This document shows positions 7,566 through 15,780 of a stretch of 33,926 nt of DNA, piece by piece. The stretch is from assembly GCA_964354135.1 (NCBI GenBank), contig CAYGZA010000025.1:1-33926 (forward strand), given 5' to 3'. The notes beneath the pieces were generated by a model. It worked only from the letters and a program-made list of their open reading frames with translations, was not told the origin of the DNA and made no database searches. Each line of letters opens with the position of its first letter. Positions within the stretch are counted from its first letter, which is position 1. The position numbers and the translations under genes are program-made. The stretch is from CAYGZA01 sp964354135 (GTDB taxonomy: Bacteria; Planctomycetota; Planctomycetia; Pirellulales; Thermoguttaceae).

Positions 7566-9053
7566 ATGGCTGCACGCAGTCTTCTGGTCGTCGGGCTGGC
7601 CTTCGGGCTTGTCTTGGTGGTCCAGCCCGTCAGTCGTTTGGCATCGGCCATTGAACCGCAGCAGAAAGCGGCTGATGTCACGCACATCGTCATCTCAAAG
7701 ACCGCCTACTACACCACCAGTCCCGCTCAGGCCCGGCCGCCAGATGGCCAATTCGAGCCGGGGACGAAGGTGAGGCTGCTACGGAAGGCGGGCAGCTACG
7801 TCCTTGTGCGATCCGAAGAGGGGATAACTGCCTACGTTGCCGCCGATAGGATCAGACCGGTGGGCCAAGCCTCCAGGATCGAGAAGCGAAAGAGCGAGAA
7901 AGGGGAGCCAGCGGAGATGTCAGCCGTCATCAGTGGAAACAACCAGTTCGCCACCGACCTTTATGTCCGCCTCAAGGACAAGACCTCGGGGAGCCTCTTC
8001 TTCTCCCCGTACAGCGTCTCTGCCGCCTTGGCCATGACCTATGCCGGGGCGGCGGGAGAAACCGGGAAGCAGATGGCCGAGGTGCTTCGTTTCACCGTGC
8101 CCGAGCCGCAACTGCACGAGGCAATGGCCGGACTGAGCAAAGCGCTTCTGGCCGACACGAGAAAAGGCTACCAGCTTCGGGTGGCCAATCGCCTCTGGGG
8201 ACAGAAGGGATTTGACTTCCTGCCCGAGTTCCTTCAGACGACCCGCAGGTATTACGGGGCAGAACTGGGGATCGTGGACTTCGCCCAGAGCACTGAGACG
8301 GTACGCCAGGAGATCAATCAGTGGGTCGAGAAGCAGACGGAAGAGAAGATCAAGGAACTGCTGGCCCCCGGAGTGCTCGATCCGAAGACCCGCTTGGTGC
8401 TGACCAACGCCATCTACTTCAAGGGAGACTGGCAGAAGCAGTTCAACAAGAAGACCACGAAGGACGCCCCCTTCCACGTCTCGGCCGACAAGGAGGTCAC
8501 GGTGCCCATGATGCGCCAGACCGAACAGTTCGGGTATCGAGCCGTCGTTGACCTGCAAGTCCTCGAAATGCCTTATGCCAAGGGCGAGCTTTCGATGATC
8601 GTGCTCTTGCCGAAGGAGATCGAGGGGCTGCCCCAGTTGGAGAAGAAACTGACTCAAGCGAACCTCCAGGAGTGGACCAAGGGGCTGCGGCGGCAGAAGG
8701 TGATCGTATACGTGCCCCGATTCAAGATGACATCCCAGTTGGGTCTCAAGGACACGCTTCGGGCGATGGGGATGACTTTGGCCTTTGATGACCGGAAGGC
8801 GGATTTCTCCCGGATGAGCCGAGGCGAGGGGCTCTACATCTCGGCGGTCATCCACAAGGCGTTCGTGGACGTGAATGAGGAGGGGACCGAGGCGGCGGCA
8901 GCCACAGGCGTGGTGATGATGCCGTTGGCGGCTCCCGTCGAGCGGGAGGAGCCGCCGACCTTCCGTGCCGATCATCCATTCCTGTTCCTGATTTGGGACA
9001 ACCAGACAGGCAGTCTCTTGTTCATGGGTCGGGTTACGAACCCGAAGGAATGA
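7566..9053 (+). CDS. Secreted serpin with N-terminal SH3-like domain
   Basis: This 495-residue protein starts with a signal peptide (LLVVGLAFGLVLVV, cleavage near LASA). An SH3-like module of about 60 residues follows (YYTTSPAQ to YVAADRIRPV), then a full serpin domain from about residue 125. Serpins trap proteases through a cleavable reactive loop. The hinge reads EEGTEAAAATG (residues 438-448) with small residues at P12-P9, as in inhibitory serpins, and alignment with the antitrypsin pattern puts P1 at L454 (P2 Pro, P1' Ala). The closing strand FRADHPFLFLI is present. It probably inhibits a chymotrypsin-, subtilisin- or elastase-like protease outside the cytoplasm (inference). Confidence 0.9.
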   Translation: MAARSLLVVGLAFGLVLVVQPVSRLASAIEPQQKAADVTHIVISKTAYYTTSPAQARPPDGQFEPGTKVRLLRKAGSYVLVRSEEGITAYVAADRIRPVGQASRIEKRKSEKGEPAEMSAVISGNNQFATDLYVRLKDKTSGSLFFSPYSVSAALAMTYAGAAGETGKQMAEVLRFTVPEPQLHEAMAGLSKALLADTRKGYQLRVANRLWGQKGFDFLPEFLQTTRRYYGAELGIVDFAQSTETVRQEINQWVEKQTEEKIKELLAPGVLDPKTRLVLTNAIYFKGDWQKQFNKKTTKDAPFHVSADKEVTVPMMRQTEQFGYRAVVDLQVLEMPYAKGELSMIVLLPKEIEGLPQLEKKLTQANLQEWTKGLRRQKVIVYVPRFKMTSQLGLKDTLRAMGMTLAFDDRKADFSRMSRGEGLYISAVIHKAFVDVNEEGTEAAAATGVVMMPLAAPVEREEPPTFRADHPFLFLIWDNQTGSLLFMGRVTNPKE

Positions 9054-9057
9054 CAAC

Positions 9058-9732
9058 GTGACGGTCAAGGCGATTGTGTTCGACGCCTACGGAACGCTGT
9101 TCGATGTCCGCTCCGTCCTGGGACGGTGCGAAGAGGTGTTCCCCGGCCACGGTTCCGACCTGACCGCTCTCTGGCGGTCCACGCAACTCCAATACACGTG
9201 GCTGCGATCCTTGATGGGCCGGTACGAGGACTTCTGGCAAATCACCCGAGACGGGCTGGCGTTTGCGTGCCGATCCCTTGGGCTGGCCCCATCCCAAGAG
9301 CAGATCGACTACCTGATGCAAGCGTACCTGAACCTGAGCCCGTTCCCCGAGATCGCCGCCGCCCTGGATGCCCTTGGCGGTCTCCCTTGTTCGATCCTCT
9401 CCAATGGCACGCCGACGATGCTCCGCAGCGCCGTCCAAAACGCCGGGTTGGAGGGGAGGTTTGAGCACATCCTGAGCGTGAACGAAGTGCGGACCTACAA
9501 GCCGAGTCCGGTCGTCTACGGACTGGCCGAGAAGCACCTCGGTATCCAGCGGGACCAGATCGGCTTCGTCTCCTCGAACTGGTGGGACGTGGCCGGTGCG
9601 AAGGCTTTCGGGCTGCGGTCGTACTGGCTCAATCGGGAGAACTCCCCGCTAGAGGTGCTGGGATTTCAGCCGGATGGAATTATCCGCACAGCAACGAAGC
9701 TACTGGCTGTTGTGGCATTGACCGTGACGTGA
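9058..9732 (+). CDS. (S)-2-haloacid dehalogenase-type HAD hydrolase
   Basis: This 224-residue HAD hydrolase carries the haloacid dehalogenase type II pattern. The nucleophile is D9 in VFDAYGTLFD, followed by SILSNGTP, the lysine motif TYKPSP, and SSNWWDVAGAKAFG with the Ser-Asn-Asp triad. These residues are typical of enzymes that hydrolyse short 2-haloalkanoates. Many homologues have other substrates, so dehalogenation is probable rather than certain. It starts with GTG four bases after the serpin stop, and GAAGGA within the serpin 3' end can serve as its ribosome-binding site, so the two genes are likely co-transcribed. Confidence 0.85.
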   Translation: MTVKAIVFDAYGTLFDVRSVLGRCEEVFPGHGSDLTALWRSTQLQYTWLRSLMGRYEDFWQITRDGLAFACRSLGLAPSQEQIDYLMQAYLNLSPFPEIAAALDALGGLPCSILSNGTPTMLRSAVQNAGLEGRFEHILSVNEVRTYKPSPVVYGLAEKHLGIQRDQIGFVSSNWWDVAGAKAFGLRSYWLNRENSPLEVLGFQPDGIIRTATKLLAVVALTVT

Positions 9733-9774
9733 GCCCGCTGTCCTACCACGCCAAGGGGCACAGGAACGGGCGAC

Positions 9775-10005
9775 TTACGTCTCTTCCGGCCCGCCCCGGA
9801 ACTGGTCCCAAAGGCGTTGGAAACGGCTCTCGTAAATCATCTCGTAGAGTTCCTCACGATCTGGGTAGAGGTCGAGGCACCGCTCCCGGACTTTGTTCTT
9901 CTCGATCTCGATGTCGATTGCCGGTAGGTCGCTGCTGAGGATCAGCACGCATACCCGATCCGCCATTCGCTGGAGATCCTGCATTGCCTCTCTGGGGTCA
10001 GCCAT
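9775..10005 (-). CDS. Small hypothetical protein
   Basis: This 76-residue acidic, helical protein (ADRVCVLILSSDLPAIDIEI, then DLYPDREELYEMIYESRF) has no domain I can name. The ATG at 10005 is preceded by GGAGGG seven bases away, better than the alternative ATG at 10023. It lies 36 bases downstream of the interrupted methyltransferase gene on the same strand. Confidence 0.6.
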   Translation of the reverse strand: MADPREAMQDLQRMADRVCVLILSSDLPAIDIEIEKNKVRERCLDLYPDREELYEMIYESRFQRLWDQFRGGPEET

Positions 10006-10041
10006 GGTTGAACCCTCCGTCATCGCTCAGCAACCGGCTCG

Positions 10042-10707
10042 TCATGCGGGCGTCCTTGCTATGACAATCTCCGAAGGTAGGATGCCCCGGATGAAGTCTC
10101 GTTTGATCTCGCAGAACCCAGCATCCCACACTAGCGGCTCCAGCAAGACGGGCCGACAGCCGCCGAGCAGGTAGGCCGCCCCGCTTCGAGGTAACGACTG
10201 GTAAAGCCTTTCCCACCAAGTGTACTTGCCGCCGTGCTCCTTGCTCATGTTGACCAGCACGAGTCGCCCGCCCGGTTTGAGGACTCGGTGGAACTAGCCC
10301 AGCACCACGGAGATGTCCTTGATCGGAAGCAAATCGAACATGTAGCTGTTGAAGAGCACGTCGAAGCTGTTGTCCGGGAAGGGGATGGACCGGGCGTCGG
10401 CCTCTTGAAGATCGATGTTGGTGAACCCGGCGTCCGTCACCCGCCGACGAGCCTTCGTCAGCATCTTGGGTGAAACGTCGATGCCGTAAACCGTATTGAC
10501 CGGATCGACCAGGCGCACGATTTCCAGGAGGATGCCGCCCGCACCCACGGCGACTTCGAGCACCTTCTCGTGGGGCTGGATCGCCGCCCGCTCCAGGGCC
10601 AGCATTTGGGGCCTGCGCTCGAACAGCGGAGCCCACCAGCCATAGAAGTGGCTCCAGAGGTCGTACACCCGCCGAGCCTGTTGCGGCGTTGCGGCGGCCT
10701 CGATCAT
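10042..10707 (-). pseudogene. SAM methyltransferase interrupted by an in-frame amber codon
   Basis: Two pieces lie in the same frame. Residues 1-137 give the N-terminal half of a UbiE-like methyltransferase (LEVAVGAGGILL motif I, YGIDVSPKML, FDVLFNSYMFDLLP). After a TAG at 10296-10294 the frame continues with FHRVLKPGGRLVLVNMSKEH and a normal C-terminal part to 10042. Family members usually have Glu before FHRVLKPGG, so one GAG-to-TAG change explains the break. No frame is shifted and no sequence is missing. It may be a recent pseudogene, a sequencing error or a read-through case. The start could also be the ATG at 10725. Confidence 0.8.
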
Positions 10708-10831
10708 GGTAGGGCTTCCGCCCATAGGCGAGCCTCACGGCAAAGCGGAGTCAATGTGGCCACCGAGGGAGCCACTGCGGTATTATACGGCTGTCAGGTA
10801 GCTCCAATGGCAGAAGAGGAAGGGATGGCCC

Positions 10832-11368
10832 ATGACGGCCCGGAAACACTTCCCAGCGATTCTCCTCCTGCCCTTCATGGTCACGGTCGTCGTCCCGACC
10901 GTGATTCTCTACTTCTCCGGGATCAGCGGGATGGCGCTCCGCCGTCCCACGCCCTGGAACCTGTTGATGCTTGCAGGGACCGCACTTCTGCTCGGCCTGG
11001 GGCTGACGTTGCTCCTCATGACCATTCGCCTGTTTGTGCAGATCGGCCAAGGAACGCTCGCACCGTGGAGTCCGCCTCAGCGACTCGTTGTGGCTGGAAT
11101 CTACCGGCACGTCCGCAACCCGATGATCACCGGCGTCATGTGCATCCTGCTTGGCGAGGCGGTCTTCTTCGGGTCGTTTGCATTGCTCGGTTGGTCCGCC
11201 ATCTTTGTCGTCTTGAACCTGATCGACATCCCGTTCGTCGAGGAACCGGGGCTGGAGAGGCGGTTCGGAGAGGACTACACCCTTTACAGAGAGAACGTTC
11301 CTCGATGGATTCCTCGGCTGACGCCGTGGGCGGGATTGCCCCAGGATCGGGCAAACGACCAGAATTGA
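10832..11368 (+). CDS. Isoprenylcysteine carboxyl methyltransferase-like membrane protein
   Basis: This 178-residue integral membrane protein has about four hydrophobic helices. It carries the C-terminal PEMT/ICMT pattern: GIYRHVRNPMITGV, then EEPGLERRFGEDYTLYRENVPRWIP. This part binds SAM in the family, whose bacterial members methylate mostly unknown lipids or small molecules. The ATG at 10832 is preceded by GAGGAAGGG. A downstream two-helix membrane protein gene follows 37 bases later in the same direction. Confidence 0.8.
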   Translation: MTARKHFPAILLLPFMVTVVVPTVILYFSGISGMALRRPTPWNLLMLAGTALLLGLGLTLLLMTIRLFVQIGQGTLAPWSPPQRLVVAGIYRHVRNPMITGVMCILLGEAVFFGSFALLGWSAIFVVLNLIDIPFVEEPGLERRFGEDYTLYRENVPRWIPRLTPWAGLPQDRANDQN

Positions 11369-11405
11369 ACAGGGTAAGACAGACGAAACCGGAAAGGAAG
11401 ACTCC

Positions 11406-11699
11406 ATGAATAACGTATTCGAGAAGCGGGTACGGGCCGCAGCGGTCGCTGGATGGTGGGTGCTGCTCGTCGCCGCAGGATTCCTTGTCCTTCAGTGGAT
11501 CATCTACCTCGTCGTCATGTCCGCTCGACCGGCGTGGCTGTTGTCCTTGTGGGGGCCTGATGTCAGTTGGTCCTTCGTCCAGAACGTGTGGTTTTGGGCC
11601 GCAGCGATCTTCAAGCTGTGCCTATGGTTGCTGGCGCTGGTGGTTCTCTGGCTTACGCTATGGGCATGGCAGTTGCGGAAACAGGTGGGGAGTTCGTGA
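11406..11699 (+). CDS. Small two-helix membrane protein, unknown
   Basis: This 97-residue protein has hydrophobic segments at about residues 16-40 and 62-88, separated by a Trp-rich loop (SLWGPDVSWSFVQNVWFW), and a short basic tail (LRKQVGSS). GGAAAGGAAGACTCC provides a ribosome-binding site just before the ATG. It is probably co-transcribed with the ICMT-like gene. I do not recognise a family. Confidence 0.65.
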   Translation: MNNVFEKRVRAAAVAGWWVLLVAAGFLVLQWIIYLVVMSARPAWLLSLWGPDVSWSFVQNVWFWAAAIFKLCLWLLALVVLWLTLWAWQLRKQVGSS

Positions 11700-11734
11700 C
11701 AGAAAGCCCTCTGTTGGCAGACCTTCGACCTGCC

Positions 11735-12382
11735 CTATCTTGACGCTCGCTTCAGAACCTCCTCGGGAACGCAGCGAATGCTCTCCAGCACCTTCGAGGC
11801 CCTGCGGAAGTCACCACCTCTGGTCCAGTCGCTCAGGACCACCAAGCACTCCAGGCCCGCCCCCGTGGCTGCCGCCAATCCTCGCTCGGAATCCTCGACG
11901 ACGATGCACCTCTCCGGCCGCAGGGCATACCGCTTGAGCGCCGTGAGGAAGGGCTCCGGGCAAGGCTTCAACTGCGGGCAGTCCTCACGGGTCACGACGA
12001 AATCAAGGTACTTCACCACTCCGCTGTTGGCATGGGCGATCTCGAAATGCTCCCGGCACGTGCTTGTCACCACGCCCATGCGGGCCTTGCCGTGCAGCGA
12101 CCGCAGCACTTCTTCCACGCCGTCGATCACGCATGGGTGTGCTCGAAGGGACTCGACGTAGAGCCGGTCACGTTCGGCCCGAAGGCAGGCGATCTCCTTG
12201 TCGCTGACGCCAGCTTCCAAGGCCAACTGGAAAGTGCTCTCCCCTCGTCGCAACGAGATCTCCTTGTACTGCTCGGGCGTCAGGTCGATCCCAATCGTCC
12301 TGAGAACCGCCTGCGTGGCACGGAAGTACAGACCCTCCGTGTCCACGAGTACGCCGTCGTTATCCCAGAGCACGGTGAACAT
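11735..12382 (-). CDS. HAD hydrolase, beta-phosphoglucomutase/phosphatase type
   Basis: This 215-residue HAD-IA enzyme shows the nucleophile motif DNDGVLVDTE near the N-terminus, a helical cap, MGVVTST as motif II, LKPCPEPF as the lysine motif and VVEDSERGLAAATGAG as motif III. This layout is typical of phosphoglycolate phosphatase and beta-phosphoglucomutase-like enzymes acting on phosphorylated small molecules. The ATG at 12382 has GGAG seven bases upstream. It is the last gene of a three-gene minus-strand operon (GNAT, DinB-like, HAD) with gaps of 15-17 bases. Confidence 0.85.
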   Translation of the reverse strand: MFTVLWDNDGVLVDTEGLYFRATQAVLRTIGIDLTPEQYKEISLRRGESTFQLALEAGVSDKEIACLRAERDRLYVESLRAHPCVIDGVEEVLRSLHGKARMGVVTSTCREHFEIAHANSGVVKYLDFVVTREDCPQLKPCPEPFLTALKRYALRPERCIVVEDSERGLAAATGAGLECLVVLSDWTRGGDFRRASKVLESIRCVPEEVLKRASR

Positions 12383-12397
12383 CACCTTACTCCGTTG

Positions 12398-12916
12398 TCA
12401 CCGCCCTTCTTCTGCCGTCTCGGGAACCCAGTCGAACCTGTAACCCTCCCCCAACTGCATTCGGGTCAGGGAAACAATCTCCTGGGTGTGCCCCTTGAAG
12501 TGCGGCACCGAGTCGAAGATCGAACCCAGGCCACTCACCGTGAAGCCCTGGATGCGCTGCATTCTGAGCATCTCGTCGGGCGTCATCTTCGACAAAGCCT
12601 CGCTCGCCGCCGATACTACCTCGTCGAGGCGTCGGAGCAACTCCGACTTCGGTATCCTGCCCCGTTCGGAGAACTCCCGAGGTCGATCACGAACGTCCGG
12701 TGCCCCACCGATCCCCGCCACGAGCCACTGGCGCACGTTGCCGCAGATGTGGAGGATCAGGTTCCCGATTGAGTTCATCGACTCCTGCGGTCGCCACCAG
12801 ACCTGCTCATCGGTAAGTTGGCCGAGGCAGTGCTTGATCTTGGATACACAGCTTTTGAGGCAGTTGGTGGTTTCGGCGATTACGGCAGCAACCAACGGCT
12901 GATTTTTGAGTTCCAT
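12398..12916 (-). CDS. DinB/DUF1572-like four-helix protein
   Basis: This 172-residue helical protein matches the DinB superfamily, four-helix bundles that often bind a metal through three histidines. Visible features are the WWRP segment after helix 1, NLILHICGNVRQWL with the first ligand, and SVPHFKGHTQEIV with the other two. Members include thiol-dependent transferases and stress-induced proteins. The ATG at 12916 lies 17 bases after the GNAT stop, supporting operon membership. The specific reaction is unknown. Confidence 0.75.
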   Translation of the reverse strand: MELKNQPLVAAVIAETTNCLKSCVSKIKHCLGQLTDEQVWWRPQESMNSIGNLILHICGNVRQWLVAGIGGAPDVRDRPREFSERGRIPKSELLRRLDEVVSAASEALSKMTPDEMLRMQRIQGFTVSGLGSIFDSVPHFKGHTQEIVSLTRMQLGEGYRFDWVPETAEEGR

Positions 12917-12933
12917 GGACGCACCCCAATTCC

Positions 12934-13386
12934 TCACGTGGACTTGATCCCAAGAGCCCCGTTTGGTGTCGGCTTCTGCAAGACCTTCAGATCACGCCGC
13001 TCCTTCCAGCCGATCTGCTTCCAGAATGCCTCACCGGGCTCATTGTCGGAGAAGAGGAAGATGTTGCACTTCTGGATGCCGATGGAGCCGAGCGTCGCCA
13101 GACAAGCCTCGACTAGCGCCCGACCGATGCCATTGTGCCGATGCGCCGGGGCCACCGCCAGATGGTGAAGGTATCCTCGGCGACCGTCGTGGCCGCACAG
13201 GACTGCTCCCACGACCATTCCATCCTGGCGGGCCACGTAGCTGAGGCCGGGATTCCGGGCGAGATAGGCGGCAATCCCTTCTCGGCTGTCCGTATCCTCA
13301 TCCAGCCCGACGCCTTCTATGTTCCGCCACAGCCCGGCCACGTCGTCGTAGTCCTGAGCGGTCATCTCGTGGATCTGGTAGACCAT
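12934..13386 (-). CDS. GNAT acetyltransferase, YpeA-like
   Basis: This 150-residue N-acetyltransferase has the acetyl-CoA-binding motif A as HHLAVAPAHRHNGIGRALVEA (Q/R-x-x-G-x-G/A variant RHNGIG) and a C-terminal FWKQIGWKERRD strand. Overall it resembles YpeA-type acetyltransferases, whose substrates are unclear. I chose the ATG at 13386 because GGAGGAAGG lies directly upstream; the frame extends to 13488 without conserved sequence. It is the first gene of the GNAT-DinB-HAD operon and is divergent from the RNA-repair-like operon, with about 270 bases between them. Confidence 0.85.
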   Translation of the reverse strand: MVYQIHEMTAQDYDDVAGLWRNIEGVGLDEDTDSREGIAAYLARNPGLSYVARQDGMVVGAVLCGHDGRRGYLHHLAVAPAHRHNGIGRALVEACLATLGSIGIQKCNIFLFSDNEPGEAFWKQIGWKERRDLKVLQKPTPNGALGIKST

Positions 13387-13657
13387 CCTAACCCTTCCTC
13401 CGGTTGAACCTCGGCCTGGGGCCGGTTGTCTTGTCGTGATGCGCCGATGGTCGGACTCAACCCAGCACCCGATCATCAAGACAGCCATTAGACACCGGCG
13501 TCAGAGCGGCGGTTCAAGCAGTCTCCAAACCCTTCTTGTTGGTAGTACGACTATCTGGCAAAATGGATCACCCGCACCGCTCGTCTGGTGTAATTCACTA
13601 TGCTACTGACACTTAGGACAACCCACCAGCCCGCCGCCGACGCAGAGGGGAGTCTTC

Positions 13658-14617
13658 GTGGGTAAGCGAGTCCACGTCCATCCGAACCTGATCTTCTCCC
13701 CTGGAACCCAGGTGGTCACGCTGAAGGACCTGCTCGATGACGGCGGGCGGATTCTGCACCCAACGGGAGCGGTTGGCGTCATCGTGCGGTCGCTGGAGGA
13801 TCATGGGCTCGCCTACCGGGTCCGGTTCCTCGACGGCGTGGAGGCCACGCTGGCAAGGGAGGAGGTCACACCGTTGGCCAAGTACAAGGAAGGCGAGATC
13901 GGCGACACGCAGCTTGCTGCGAAACACGGCAATCTGTACGAACGGGTGATCTATCGGTGCGTGATCGGTTCGAGGGCCTACGGGCTGGACCACTCCGAGT
14001 CCGACACGGATCGGCGGGGCATCTACGTGCCGCCTGCCGATCTGCACTGGTCCCTCTACGGCGTCCCGGAGCAACTGGAGAACGAGGATTCGCAGGAGGT
14101 CTACTGGGAAATCCAGAAGTTTCTGGTCCTGGCCCTGAAGGCGAATCCCAACGTGCTGGAGTGCCTCTTCACGCCGCTTGTGGAACTGGCCACAACGCTT
14201 GCCGAGGAACTGCTCGCCATGCGGACGGCCTTTCTGTCCCGCATGGTCTACCAGACCTACAACGGCTACGTGATGTCGCAGTTCAAGAGGATGCAGGCCC
14301 ACATCCGCAACCACGGGCAGGTGAAGTGGAAGCACGTGATGCACCTGATCCGGCTGCTGATTTCCGGCACCACCGTGCTGCGGGAGGGCTTCGTGCCGGT
14401 GCGGGTCGAGGAACATCGGGAGAGGCTGCTCGCAGTCAAGCGAGGCGAGATGCCCTGGGAGGACGTGGACCAGTGGCGGCGAAGCCTGCACGAGGAGTTT
14501 GACGAAGCGTTCCAGCATACGTCGCTACCCGAACGCCCCGATTACGAGAAGGCCAACCGATTCCTGGTCAAGGTTCGCCGATGGGCAGCGGAGGCGGATC
14601 GCAATGCCGCAGACTGA
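13658..14617 (+). CDS. COG3541-type nucleotidyltransferase, first copy
   Basis: This 319-residue protein has two parts. Residues about 10-75 form a beta-rich SH3/KOW-like domain (PTGAVGVIVRSLEDHGLAY). From about 90 there is a polymerase-beta-fold nucleotidyltransferase with the signature GSRAYGLDHSESDTDRRG; the metal-binding pair is D116 and D118. A helical C-terminal region follows. COG3541 proteins are predicted nucleotidyltransferases; the transferred nucleotide and acceptor are unknown. The GTG start follows GAGGGGAG. It is the first gene of a tightly packed operon with a second, diverged copy, a polynucleotide-kinase-like protein and a Thg1-like protein, which suggests action on RNA ends. 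Confidence 0.85.
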   Translation: MGKRVHVHPNLIFSPGTQVVTLKDLLDDGGRILHPTGAVGVIVRSLEDHGLAYRVRFLDGVEATLAREEVTPLAKYKEGEIGDTQLAAKHGNLYERVIYRCVIGSRAYGLDHSESDTDRRGIYVPPADLHWSLYGVPEQLENEDSQEVYWEIQKFLVLALKANPNVLECLFTPLVELATTLAEELLAMRTAFLSRMVYQTYNGYVMSQFKRMQAHIRNHGQVKWKHVMHLIRLLISGTTVLREGFVPVRVEEHRERLLAVKRGEMPWEDVDQWRRSLHEEFDEAFQHTSLPERPDYEKANRFLVKVRRWAAEADRNAAD

Positions 14618-14993
14618 AGCTACCGTAACGCTGTTTCGCCCGGTAGGACAGAAGGAATTGGACCTGATCCGGGAATCGGGCTGGCTCAGATTCCCTCCCC
14701 GATTGTCCTGGCAGCCGATTTTCTACCCGGTCTTGTCCGAGCAGTACGCCGTCCAGATCGCACTGGATTGGAACACCAAAGACCCGAACTCGGGGCACGT
14801 CGGCTATGTCCTTCGCTTCCAGATACGCCAAGACTACATCGGCCGCTTTGAACCCCATGTCGTTGGAAGCCGAGAGCACGCCGAGTATTGGATTCCCGCC
14901 AAGGACTTGGGACAGTTCAACGATGCCATTGTCGGGCCCATCGAAGTGATCCACGAGTTCAGATTGCCGCAAAAGGGCTGTGAAGTCACATGA
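14604..14993 (+). CDS. Small conserved protein, possible ADP-ribosyltransferase-like fold
   Basis: This 129-residue protein overlaps the preceding gene by 14 bases; its ATG has GGAGG (14590-14594) nine bases upstream. It reads TLFRPVGQKELDLIRESGW, FPPRLSWQPIFYPVL, a helix AVQIALDWN, a strand GYVLRFQI, and EYWIPAKDLGQFNDAIVGP ending in IEVIHEF. I recall similar stand-alone proteins that are sometimes labelled 'ADP-ribosylation/crystallin J1'. The order (Arg strand, helix, long strand, C-terminal Glu) could fit the ADP-ribosyltransferase superfamily, which includes the tRNA 2'-phosphotransferase KptA/Tpt1. That reading is inference; the function is unknown. Confidence 0.6.
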   Translation: MPQTEATVTLFRPVGQKELDLIRESGWLRFPPRLSWQPIFYPVLSEQYAVQIALDWNTKDPNSGHVGYVLRFQIRQDYIGRFEPHVVGSREHAEYWIPAKDLGQFNDAIVGPIEVIHEFRLPQKGCEVT

Positions 14994-15766
14994 CCTTCGA
15001 CCTTCGCCTGCAAAACCACATTGACGGCCATCCGTTCCCGCTGGTGTTCGTGACGATCAGCGGGGCGCACCTCTACGGCTTTGCCTCGCCCGACTCGGAC
15101 TTCGATTTGCGGGGCGCTCACCTAGTCCCCCTGGAACAAGTCGTTGGCATCAAGACGGGGCTGGAGACGGTTGAGAAGTCGGGCGTCTACGACGGACTGG
15201 AGATCGACCTGGTGACCCACGATGCCAGGAAGTTCTTCGGCCTCATGCTGAAGAAGAATGGCTACGTGATGGAACAGGTTCTCTCGCCGCTGGTCCTTCA
15301 TACGACCCCAGAGCATGAGGAGCTGAAGGTGATTGCCGTGAACTGCCTGACCCGGCATCACGCCCATCACTACTTGGGCTTCGCCGAAACCCAGTGGCGG
15401 CTCTTCCAGAAGGACAACCCGCCGAGAGTCAAGCCGCTGCTCTACGTCTATCGGGTGCTGCTGACGGGCATTCACCTGATGCGCACCGGCGAAGTCGAAG
15501 CCAATCTCGGGCGGCTCAACGAGTGGGCCAAACTCCCGTTCATCCCTGAGTTGATTGAACGCAAACGGGACGGCTCGGAGAAGGAGCGGCTGGCACAGGT
15601 GGACCTCGATTACCACCAGAGGGAATACCAGCGGCTTCGTGGGAAACTCCAGGAATCGTTCGAGTCAAGCCAACTTCCAGAAGTTCCCCGTGGTGCCGAG
15701 GCACTGCACGATCTTCTGGTTCGTCTGCGGCTGAGAGGACGGCAGATGCCGCCCTGCGGGAATTGA
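14990..15766 (+). CDS. COG3541-type nucleotidyltransferase, second copy
   Basis: This 258-residue protein is a diverged relative of the first nucleotidyltransferase without its N-terminal SH3-like domain. The polymerase-beta-fold signature is ISGAHLYGFASPDSDFDLRG, with D37 and D39 as metal ligands. A strand with EIDLVTHDARKFF and a helical bundle containing HHAHHYLGFAE follow. The ATG overlaps the previous stop codon (ATGA), indicating translational coupling. Two different COG3541 proteins in one operon suggest two acceptors or two steps, or a heteromeric enzyme (inference). Confidence 0.85.
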   Translation: MTFDLRLQNHIDGHPFPLVFVTISGAHLYGFASPDSDFDLRGAHLVPLEQVVGIKTGLETVEKSGVYDGLEIDLVTHDARKFFGLMLKKNGYVMEQVLSPLVLHTTPEHEELKVIAVNCLTRHHAHHYLGFAETQWRLFQKDNPPRVKPLLYVYRVLLTGIHLMRTGEVEANLGRLNEWAKLPFIPELIERKRDGSEKERLAQVDLDYHQREYQRLRGKLQESFESSQLPEVPRGAEALHDLLVRLRLRGRQMPPCGN

Positions 15767-15780
15767 CGGAGCACTCGGCG

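Noticed and set aside
13658..15766. MNT/HEPN-type toxin-antitoxin interpretation of the nucleotidyltransferases
   Set aside because: The proteins are larger than MNT antitoxins, match the COG3541 pattern, and no HEPN toxin gene is adjacent.
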